A DNA stretch of 6,756 bases from an uncultured Coriobacteriales bacterium (GTDB lineage Bacteria; Actinomycetota; Coriobacteriia; Coriobacteriales; UMGS124), in NCBI GenBank assembly GCA_934662525.1, contig CAKUKJ010000134.1:1-6756 (forward strand), given 5' to 3'. Under the pieces are notes generated by a model. That model had not been told where the DNA came from, searched no databases, and worked only from the letters and a program-made list of their open reading frames with translations. A program made the translations under genes and the position numbers. Shown piece after piece: positions 1-5,855 of the stretch. Position 1 is the stretch's first letter; each line of letters begins with the position of its first letter.

Positions 1-242
1 CTGCGCTCCAGATCCTCGCCGAGCCCGCATATCCTGTCTGCCACGGCCAGGGCATAGCGGCCGTCCTCGGTGAGGCGCACGCCACTCGCAGTGCGCTCCA
101 GCAGGTTGGCTCGCAGCTCGCTTTCGAGCGCCGCCATGTGCCGGGCAAGCGAGGAGGTGGAGAGCCCCAGCTCAAGCGCGGCCTGGGCCATGTTCTGCTT
201 GCGAGCCACCACGGTGAACTCGTACAGGTAGTCGCCTATCAT
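1..242 (-). CDS. LysR-type transcriptional regulator, N-terminal part (runs off left edge)
   Basis: The reading frame starts at an ATG at 242 and stays open to the window edge, giving 80 residues. The start MIGDYLYEF is preceded by GAGGGGGAGA (247-256), a good Shine-Dalgarno site. Residues 1-60 form the winged helix-turn-helix of LysR-type regulators: AALELG (21-26), a recognition helix around STSSLARHMAALE (28-40), and the wing LLERTASGVRLTEDG (47-61). The N-terminus aligns without gaps to that of the next gene upstream (39 of 71 residues identical by my count), so the two are paralogs. That gene ends 53 bp upstream on the same strand with no evident terminator between, so co-transcription is likely. 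The effector-binding part, and any C-terminal ferredoxin module like its neighbour's, lies outside the window. The family call is firm; the target genes and ligand are unknown. Confidence 0.88.
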   Translation of the reverse strand, partial: MIGDYLYEFTVVARKQNMAQAALELGLSTSSLARHMAALESELRANLLERTASGVRLTEDGRYALAVADRICGLGEDLER

Positions 243-295
243 CGCGTCTCCCCCTCAAATCGCACGGCCTTGGGCCCGATGCCCCTCGCCTGCAT

Positions 296-2611
296 CTACA
301 TTCCCGCCCACACATCGATGGAGGCCTGGGTGAAGTCGGTGATATAGCCGCGTGCCATGCGGTCCTCCGAGCGCCAGCGGTAGTCTTCGAGCAGGTCCTC
401 CGGCAGGCGCGACTCCGGGCCACGCTCCTTCTCCACAAGCGCCCGCGCGCCCGCCCGGCACGCCAGCACGCACTGCCCGCAGCTCACGCAAATCGGCCCC
501 ACGGAGACGGTGCCGTCCTGCTCCACCGTGACGGCGCCCATCGGGCACGCCTTCGCGCATGCCACGCAACGCAGGCATTTTTCCGCGTCATACACGAGCC
601 GGTACGCGCAGGAGAGCGGGATTGAGGGGGCTGCGCCGCAGGTGGAGCGCACGCCCGCAAACACGTGGCAGTAGGTCGCATCGCAGAAGCACATGACGCC
701 GGGGTTCTTGCTGAAAATGGCCTGGGGGACGCAGCCGCGCTCGTACACGGCCTGCTCAGCTCGACGCATGCACTCCTCCTTCGAGATCTCAACCCCGTTG
801 CCGTTCTCGAGCCAATACCGCGCCATTTCACCAAACGTGAGGCACAGGCCCTTCTGCCCCTTGCGCTCGGCGGGCATGACGTTGTCGCTGACCTCGCTGG
901 ACAGCTGGCACTGGCAGGGCGCCGTGCAGATGAGGTCCTGCCGCTCGATGAGGGAGCGCCAGTCCCAATACGGGCTCAGCACGCCTCCCCGCACGGCCTC
1001 AGGACCCACGGGGCACACGCGCATCGTGGGAAACTGCGAGGCGCTGCCAAGGTCGTAGCCGTAGATGCCCCAATCGAGAAAGCCCTGCTCGTAGCTGTTG
1101 ACCATGAACTCCCAGATGCCGTAGGTCCATGCAAGCAGGAAATAGCGCACCACGCCGCCGCGCACGACACGGCAGATGAGGTTGCGGCGCGAGAGCTCCT
1201 CGCATATGCGCTCGCACTCCCCCGGGTCGCGGCCGGACTCAACCGCGAAATCGTAGGCCGTGAAGTACTCGAGCATGGGCATCTCGAGATAGGCCTGGGC
1301 CTCCTCCTTGCTCCAAAGGTGCATGATGGCCTCGAAGCTCGTGCTCACTGGGTCGCCCGACAGGCCGTCACCTATGCGGTTGAGGCGGTTGCGCAGCGCC
1401 ACATACACCTTGTCCACCACCGTGCCGTCGGGAAGCACGAGGTCCTGCGGCACCTCGGGCTCGTCAAGCACCTGCGAGAGGTAGTGCCCCTGCTCGGCAC
1501 GGCTGAGCGCGCCCACGCTCATGTCCGACTTGGGGAGCGCCACGTACATGCTCTGCTGGCTGGCAGGCCTGGGAGCCCCGGCGCCGAGCGACACCTCGCG
1601 GGCGATCTGCGCCGCGCGGCGGGTCACCTCGTCGTCGGCCCGGCACAGCACCACGACGTCGAACGCGAGGTCGGAGAGGGGGACGACAACCTCTCCAGCT
1701 ACATGGCAGACGGGGTGGAGGGAGTCGCAGACAGTGAGGCGCAGGTCGTTCGACCGCAGGGGAACGGCGCGCGAGGAAGCGGACGCGGAGCTAGGGCCGG
1801 CCGGGCCTGCGACGCCGGGCGTGCCCGCAGCAGACCCCATGCCCGCGTAGGAGCCGCCCGGAGAGAACTTGCGCGGGGCACGCAAGGCTGGGACGGGCAG
1901 CTCGCGAGAGTCGCACACGCGCAGGAACTCGTCCCACAAGGCATGCTGACCGGGCTCTCGGCCCAGCGTAAACGCGCAGTCAAGCACGTCATCGAGCGCG
2001 AGGGTGCGAGGCGCGGGGCCATCGGCTTGCCTGCCGGATGAGGGGGCTTCTGCGGAGTCGACAAGCGGCGAGCCTTCCCGTGCCACGACGCCCGCACCCA
2101 TCGGGGCGAGGTCGGTTTCAAAACAGCCCTGCTCGGCAGCTCCGAGCGCCTGTGCCTTGAAGCAGACGACCGCATCGACATCGCGGTCGAGCAGAAGATG
2201 GGCGACATCCTCGTCGGCCGGCAGCTTTGAGACCTCTAGGCGCACAGCATACCCCTCGGCCTTGAGCCGGGTGCAGGCCTTGTCCATGAGGCGGCGCATA
2301 TACTCGTCCAAGTAGGAGCAGGCAACGGCCAACACACGCTCGCGAGACCGGCGCTCCGGATCCCTGAAATGCTCCACGAGCGAACGCTCCAGGCGCGCGA
2401 TCTCATCGGCCACGGGAAGAGCCGCCTGGCCTGCGGATGTGAGCCGCACGCCCGAGGGCCCGCGCTCCAAAAGGCGCGTGCCGAGCTCTGTTTCGAGCGA
2501 ACTCAAATGGCGGCCCAACGAGGGCTGCGACACGCCGAGCTTTGCCGCCGCGCCCGACAGCGTGCCCTCCCTCGCCACCGCAAGAAACTCGTCGAGATAG
2601 TCGTACTGCAT
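296..2611 (-). CDS. LysR-type regulator fused to a C-terminal 4Fe-4S ferredoxin module
   Basis: A 771-residue protein. I chose the start MQYDYLDEF at 2611, not the longer frame to 2800, because GAGGGGG (2617-2623) sits 5 nt upstream and the LysR HTH begins there. Residues 1-62 are the LysR winged HTH. About 85-342 look like a LysR effector-binding region, interrupted by a Gly/Ala/Ser/Pro-rich stretch at 249-285. From about 350 onward it resembles a widespread family of stand-alone anaerobe ferredoxin-like proteins. That part has a winged-helix-like segment (about 420-492), the segment YGIWEFMVN (497-505), then cysteine clusters C562-x3-C566-x-C568, C590 and C641-x-C643-x4-C648. Two classical 4Fe-4S motifs follow: C679-x2-C682-x2-C685-x3-C689-P and C708-x2-C711-x2-C714-x3-C718. 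A LysR protein usually has about 300 residues, so both halves look complete. No membrane segment or export signal is visible, so it should be a cytosolic DNA-binding protein with at least two Fe-S clusters. A redox-sensing role is inference. Confidence 0.85.
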   Translation of the reverse strand: MQYDYLDEFLAVAREGTLSGAAAKLGVSQPSLGRHLSSLETELGTRLLERGPSGVRLTSAGQAALPVADEIARLERSLVEHFRDPERRSRERVLAVACSYLDEYMRRLMDKACTRLKAEGYAVRLEVSKLPADEDVAHLLLDRDVDAVVCFKAQALGAAEQGCFETDLAPMGAGVVAREGSPLVDSAEAPSSGRQADGPAPRTLALDDVLDCAFTLGREPGQHALWDEFLRVCDSRELPVPALRAPRKFSPGGSYAGMGSAAGTPGVAGPAGPSSASASSRAVPLRSNDLRLTVCDSLHPVCHVAGEVVVPLSDLAFDVVVLCRADDEVTRRAAQIAREVSLGAGAPRPASQQSMYVALPKSDMSVGALSRAEQGHYLSQVLDEPEVPQDLVLPDGTVVDKVYVALRNRLNRIGDGLSGDPVSTSFEAIMHLWSKEEAQAYLEMPMLEYFTAYDFAVESGRDPGECERICEELSRRNLICRVVRGGVVRYFLLAWTYGIWEFMVNSYEQGFLDWGIYGYDLGSASQFPTMRVCPVGPEAVRGGVLSPYWDWRSLIERQDLICTAPCQCQLSSEVSDNVMPAERKGQKGLCLTFGEMARYWLENGNGVEISKEECMRRAEQAVYERGCVPQAIFSKNPGVMCFCDATYCHVFAGVRSTCGAAPSIPLSCAYRLVYDAEKCLRCVACAKACPMGAVTVEQDGTVSVGPICVSCGQCVLACRAGARALVEKERGPESRLPEDLLEDYRWRSEDRMARGYITDFTQASIDVWAGM

Positions 2612-2878
2612 GCAATCCCCCTCGCATCCATGCAGGCTCAACGGCATAGCCGAACCGACTCCGCCAAGCACACACGAACGTATGATACCGCGAGGGCCGA
2701 CCGCAGTCCTCCGTTCTTTTCGGCCTTTCCGCCGTGGAAGCACTCCGCCCACGCTCGCCAGCCGTTGACGATACAAGCCTCCACACAACGTGCGGGTCAC
2801 CGAAGCATGCTTGCGCTACCATGCGGGCAGCTGCATGCGCACGGCACGCACCGCACGCGCACAAGGAGAGGAACCGCC
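2612..2878. promoter_or_regulatory. Divergent intergenic region between the LysR-ferredoxin gene and the radical SAM gene
   Basis: This 267-bp stretch has no plausible gene and should hold both promoters. On the minus strand TATCAT (2682-2687) matches the -10 consensus at five of six positions, but the -35 17 bp upstream is weak. On the plus strand TTGACG (2765-2770) is a good -35, without a good -10 at normal spacing. The hexamer GCATGC occurs at 2805-2810 (inside the palindrome AAGCATGCTT, 2803-2812), at 2833-2838, and again over the fusion gene's start codon at 2608-2613. The radical SAM gene has a strong Shine-Dalgarno site, AAGGAGAGG (2863-2871). Promoter positions are tentative. Confidence 0.4.
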
Positions 2879-3658
2879 ATGCCTGCCACATCGCTTCATC
2901 CCGGCCCCGTCTACGGGCCCGTCCACAGCCGCCGCCTGGGGGTGTCGCTGGGCGTGAACCTCATGCCCACGACCGGCAAGATCTGCACGTTCGACTGCCT
3001 GTACTGCGAGGACGGCTTCAACGCGGAGCGCAGAACCCACGACAAGTGCGTGAGCGCCGGGGCGTACGAGACCGCGCTCGAGGCCAAGCTGCGCGAGATG
3101 AGCGAGGGCGGCGAGCTGCCGGACGTCATCACGTTCTCGGGCAACGGCGAGCCCACGGCGGCCCCCTGCTTCCCCGAGGCAGTGCGCGCCACGGTGCGCC
3201 TGCGCGACGCATACGCCCCCGACTGCAAGATCGCCGTGCTTTCCAACGCGACGCTCGCCGACCGCCCCGAGGTGCGCGAGGCCCTCATGCTCGTGGACGA
3301 CAACATCCTCAAGCTCGACACTGTGGATGCCGACTACATCCGCTTCCTCGACAGGCCGTGCGGCCCCTATGACGTGGGGCATCAGATTGAGACGCTAGCC
3401 TCCTACCAGGGGCACGTCATCGTGCAGACGATTTTCTTGCGCGGGTCTTACGAGGGCACGAGCTGCGACAACACGGGCGAGAAGTACGTGGGCCCCTGGC
3501 TCGACGCGCTCGCCCGCATAGCCCCGCAGGCCGCCACCATCTACACCATCGCCCGTCCCACCCCCGCAGCCGGCCTCGAGAAGGCACCTGCCGAGGTGCT
3601 CGACGCCATCGCAGAGCGCGTGCGCGCCCTGGGCATCCCCTGCCAGGTGTCGTACTGA
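2879..3658 (+). CDS. Radical SAM protein, COG0731 type
   Basis: A 259-residue protein. The ATG at 2879 follows AAGGAGAGG with a 7-nt gap, which decides the start over the much longer open frame upstream. Near the N-terminus VYGPVHSRRLGVSLGVN (11-27) is the signature of the COG0731 group of radical SAM proteins. It is followed by the cluster motif C36-x3-C40-x2-C43, which binds the 4Fe-4S cluster that cleaves S-adenosylmethionine. GNGEPT (88-93) is the usual glycine-rich SAM-contacting segment. The end (YTIARPTPAAGL and onward) also fits the group, and the length is normal. COG0731 is labelled after wyosine tRNA synthesis, but bacteria of this kind are not known to make wyosine, so the substrate is unassigned. 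I see no SPASM-type extra cysteine cluster. The gene stands alone, divergent from the LysR-ferredoxin gene and convergent with the flavoprotein. The family is firm and the substrate unknown. Confidence 0.9.
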   Translation: MPATSLHPGPVYGPVHSRRLGVSLGVNLMPTTGKICTFDCLYCEDGFNAERRTHDKCVSAGAYETALEAKLREMSEGGELPDVITFSGNGEPTAAPCFPEAVRATVRLRDAYAPDCKIAVLSNATLADRPEVREALMLVDDNILKLDTVDADYIRFLDRPCGPYDVGHQIETLASYQGHVIVQTIFLRGSYEGTSCDNTGEKYVGPWLDALARIAPQAATIYTIARPTPAAGLEKAPAEVLDAIAERVRALGIPCQVSY

Positions 3659-3660
3659 CG

Positions 3661-3682
3661 GCCCGCACGCACGTCTGCGGGC
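3661..3682 (+). terminator. Hairpin directly after the radical SAM gene
   Basis: GCCCGCA (3661-3667) pairs perfectly with TGCGGGC (3676-3682) across an 8-nt loop, 2 bp after the stop codon of the radical SAM gene. There is no T-run behind it (GCTGTTGAC follows), so it may be a weak or Rho-assisted terminator or a 3'-end stabiliser. Confidence 0.45.
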
Positions 3683-3702
3683 GCTGTTGACAAAAAGGCA
3701 GT

Positions 3703-3893
3703 TATTGCCGCGTTTTGGGGGTTCTCCTACCGTCCTTGACAGCAGCAAATCCGTCTTGGGGTTGCAAGCGTCCTCGAGATTGCTCAAATCCAGCCAGAAC
3801 AAAGCGTGCGCACCACCGTCGAACGCCACAAGCGGCAAACTTCACGCAAGCTGTCGCAAAGCCCGGTAGGCGAACCCCCTTTTCGCGGCAATA
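3703..3893. repeat. Imperfect inverted repeat (30-nt core arms) enclosing 131 nt
   Basis: The left arm 3703-3732 and right arm 3864-3893 are complementary at 25 of 30 positions. The left arm reads TATTGCCGCG, TTTT, GGGGGTTC, T, CCTACCG. The right arm read in reverse complement is the same except for AAAA in place of TTTT and G in place of the single T. Weaker similarity continues inward (ACAGC at the left against GCTGTC at 3850-3855). In RNA the arms could fold into a long stem with a symmetric 4x4 internal loop. The element lies between convergent genes. Confidence 0.75.
3711..3790. repeat. Degenerate tandem repeat, two units of about 40 nt
   Basis: Unit one (3711-3751) and unit two (3752-3790) share, in the same order and adjoining, CGT(T/C)TTGGGG, then TT, then CGTCCT, and end in CAAATC. 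The units differ by small gaps. Unit one includes most of the left arm of the inverted repeat, so three related copies of one motif lie in this gap (two direct, one inverted). The similarity of unit two is modest and was judged by eye. Confidence 0.45.
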
Positions 3894-3961
3894 TCTCCCG
3901 ACTACGCCGACGGGGCTACGCGTGGCTCGGCACTCATGTCTTCAACAACCGTCGCAAACGA

Positions 3962-3999
3962 AAGCGCGCCCCGCAGCCGCATGGCCGCAGGGCGCGCTT
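3962..3999 (-). terminator. Strong hairpin terminator behind the flavoprotein gene
   Basis: AAGCGCGCCC (3962-3971) is perfectly complementary to GGGCGCGCTT (3990-3999), a 10-bp stem. The 18-nt loop can fold further (GCC 3976-3978 with GGC 3983-3985). On the minus strand it lies about 40 bp after the flavoprotein stop codon and runs into TTTCGTTTG, an interrupted T-rich tail as expected of an intrinsic terminator. The symmetric stem might also stop transcripts arriving from the plus strand. Confidence 0.7.
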
Positions 4000-4039
4000 G
4001 CATCAGAAATTGCTCAGATACCGTTAAGCGTGTATGTGC

Positions 4040-5749
4040 CTACTCCACGCCTGCCAGCTTGCGGCCGACCAGGTAGCCCTGGGTGAGCGCGCGGCCGTGG
4101 CTGTTGCCGGGGACGTTGATGGGGTAGTCAATGGCATAGGAGTCTCCGCCGGCGTTGCCGATGGCGTACAGGCCGGGGATGGGGTTGCCGTCGGCGTCGA
4201 GGCACTGCAGGTTCGTGTCGATCTTCGCTCCGCCCACGACCTCAAGCAGCACGGCGCCTACCTTGGAGGCGTAGTACGGGGGCTCGTCGATGGGGAAGAG
4301 CAGCGCGGGGTTCTTGCAGAAGTCCTCGTCGACGCCCTCGGCGCACAGCTCGTTGTAGCGCTCGACCGTGGCCGTGAGCGCGTCGGCCGGCACGCCGATC
4401 TTCTCGGCAAGCTCCTCAAGCGTGTCGGCGGTCTCGTAGGTGGAGCCGTCGTTGTCCACGAGCGACTGGGCGTAGTAATCCACGGCGCTCTGGTAGTCGC
4501 TCTCTCCCTTGTAGCGGAAGGTGTCCCAGAACATGCCGCCGCCGTAGGGGAAAGACGCCATGAGGTCCTCCTGCCAGCTGGAGTCGAAGATAGACCAGGC
4601 GCAGTCGTCGGCCGTGTGCTTCATGATCTGCAGCGAGCGGGCCTGGACCCACGTGCCCTCGTTGAAGAAGCGCTTGCCCTTCTCGTTGACGTAAAGGAAC
4701 GGGCCCTCAAGCTGGTTGGACGAGGGGTCGGCCCAGCGCTGCGGGTGCAGCATGGGCGGGAACGGCGCAGACTGCATGACACCGCCGGCCCACAGGATCA
4801 TCTTGTGGCCGTCGCCGGTGTTGGCTCCGACGGGGGTGTACACGCTTGGCACAGTGAGCGCCTCAGGGCAGTAGTACTTGCACATCTCCTCGTCGCCGGC
4901 GATGTCGCCCGTGGCGATGACGACGCCCTTGGAGGCGGTGATTTTCTTGTAGCCGTCGGCATCGGAGACGACCGCGCCGGTCACGGCACCCGACTCATCC
5001 TGCAGCAGGTACTCGGCCTTGGTGTCGAAGCGGAACTCGGCGCCGTTCTCGATGGCCTCGAGGTGGCTCACGTCGGCTGCGACGAACGAGCCGCCGGGGA
5101 TGGTGAGGTCGCTCTCGTCGGTGCCGCCCATGCAGACGTAGCCGGGCTCGTCGGGAAGCAGCGGGTTGCGGCTGTAGCCGTCCCAGATGCCCATGGTGCA
5201 CTTGTGCTTCTCACCGGCCTCGCACAGCCAGTCGGCGGCCTCGCCGGAGCGGGCCATGTACTGGGCGATGAGGGCCTCGTTGCAGCGGTTGCCGCACGTC
5301 TGCATCCAGCGGAACTCAGCAGAGGGGATGTCGGTCACCGTGCCGTCGTCGAAAGAGGTGGAAAGCTTGGAGTTGATGGTGCCGGCGCCGGCGCCGCGCT
5401 CGGAGACCTGGCTCATTTTCTCCACGACGATGACTTTCGCGCCGTTCTCGGCAGCGGCACGTGCGGCGCAGCAGCCGGCCAGGCCGGCGCCGATGATGAG
5501 GACCTCGGTCTCGGCGATGTCGACGATCTGGTCGTCGGCCACGGGGTCGGGCGCGGTCATGAACGAGGGCTTCTCGTCGGTGAAGCCGAAGACGGTGCTT
5601 CCATCGACGGAGGCGTCGGCGGTGACGACGCCGGCCGAAGCCTGCTTCTCCACCTCTGCCTGGGCGGTGCCGGCCGCCATGCCGGCGGCTGCAACACCGG
5701 CGGCTGCGGCGGCTGCGATTGCGTTGCGGCGGGTCATTTCGAGTGCCAT
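4040..5749 (-). CDS. Tat-exported FAD-dependent reductase of the fumarate/urocanate reductase-like family
   Basis: A 569-residue protein. The ATG at 5749 lies 5 nt after AAGGAGA (5755-5761), which rules out the much longer open frame upstream. The N-terminus MTRRNAIA (5-12) with an Ala/Gly-rich stretch ending in AQA (29-31) is a twin-arginine signal, so the folded, FAD-loaded enzyme should act outside the cytoplasmic membrane. LLIIGAG-like residues lead into GAGLAG (87-92), with E110 ending the dinucleotide-binding fold. The family's substrate-domain landmarks follow: H335-P, VNEKGKRFFNE (354-364), VVGGAKIDT (504-512), GLYAIGNAGG (526-535) and PGNSHGRALTQG (547-558). There is no CxxCH haem site and no FMN-attachment domain, so a separate electron donor is needed and none is in the window. 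Several fumarate reductase catalytic residues appear replaced, so the acceptor is probably not fumarate. The divergent LysR gene is the likely regulator. The family is firm; the substrate is unknown. Confidence 0.9.
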   Translation of the reverse strand: MALEMTRRNAIAAAAAAGVAAAGMAAGTAQAEVEKQASAGVVTADASVDGSTVFGFTDEKPSFMTAPDPVADDQIVDIAETEVLIIGAGLAGCCAARAAAENGAKVIVVEKMSQVSERGAGAGTINSKLSTSFDDGTVTDIPSAEFRWMQTCGNRCNEALIAQYMARSGEAADWLCEAGEKHKCTMGIWDGYSRNPLLPDEPGYVCMGGTDESDLTIPGGSFVAADVSHLEAIENGAEFRFDTKAEYLLQDESGAVTGAVVSDADGYKKITASKGVVIATGDIAGDEEMCKYYCPEALTVPSVYTPVGANTGDGHKMILWAGGVMQSAPFPPMLHPQRWADPSSNQLEGPFLYVNEKGKRFFNEGTWVQARSLQIMKHTADDCAWSIFDSSWQEDLMASFPYGGGMFWDTFRYKGESDYQSAVDYYAQSLVDNDGSTYETADTLEELAEKIGVPADALTATVERYNELCAEGVDEDFCKNPALLFPIDEPPYYASKVGAVLLEVVGGAKIDTNLQCLDADGNPIPGLYAIGNAGGDSYAIDYPINVPGNSHGRALTQGYLVGRKLAGVE

Positions 5750-5782
5750 TGAAATCTCCTTCGCATCGAAAACGTGTACGTA

Positions 5783-5811
5783 TCGCCGGTTCCCCCTTTT
5801 GGCCCCGGCGA
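5783..5811 (-). promoter_or_regulatory. Stem-loop in the upstream region of the flavoprotein gene
   Basis: TCGCCGG (5783-5789) pairs perfectly with CCGGCGA (5805-5811), a 7-bp stem with a 15-nt loop, 34 bp upstream of the flavoprotein start. A weak minus-strand -10 candidate, TACTAT (5820-5825), would place the hairpin at the very 5' end of the transcript. It could stabilise the message or be an operator. No riboswitch class is recognised. Confidence 0.35.
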
Positions 5812-5855
5812 CTGATGGCATAGTACGAGCAGGATGTGAAGCCGGCCGCAATCGG

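Larger units (their letters stand above)
3683..3961. other. Convergent intergenic stretch without a convincing gene
   Basis: Between the two terminator-like hairpins there are about 280 bp with only short open frames (60-147 codons, several overlapping the real genes). None has both a Shine-Dalgarno site and a recognisable product. The stretch is less GC-rich and more A-run-rich than its neighbours and contains the repeat element described separately. It may be the remnant of a small mobile or repetitive element, or a decayed gene. Confidence 0.55.

Noticed and set aside
665..2041. Long plus-strand frame antisense to the LysR-ferredoxin gene
   Set aside because: His/Arg/Ala-rich shadow with no motif or ribosome site, opposite a gene with clear Fe-S motifs.
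2612..2800. N-terminal extension of the LysR-ferredoxin frame by 63 residues
   Set aside because: The LysR HTH and a well-spaced GAGGGGG site both begin at 2611; the extension has no homologous look and occupies the divergent promoter region.
2369..2878. Upstream extension of the radical SAM frame
   Set aside because: It overlaps the LysR HTH coding region antisense; AAGGAGAGG directly before 2879 marks the true start.
3687..3869. 60-codon plus-strand frame in the convergent gap
   Set aside because: No Shine-Dalgarno site and no recognisable product; better described as part of the repeat element, though a decayed coding origin is kept as a finding.
4034..5752. Long plus-strand frame antisense to the flavoprotein
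   Set aside because: A typical shadow of a GC-rich gene: Val/Gly/Ala/Asp/His-rich, no domain, and exactly opposite a clearly recognised gene.
5790..5802. Resemblance of the AAAAGGGGG run in the flavoprotein leader to the repeat arm at 3864-3893
   Set aside because: Only about nine low-complexity bases match and the flanks differ, so chance is likely.
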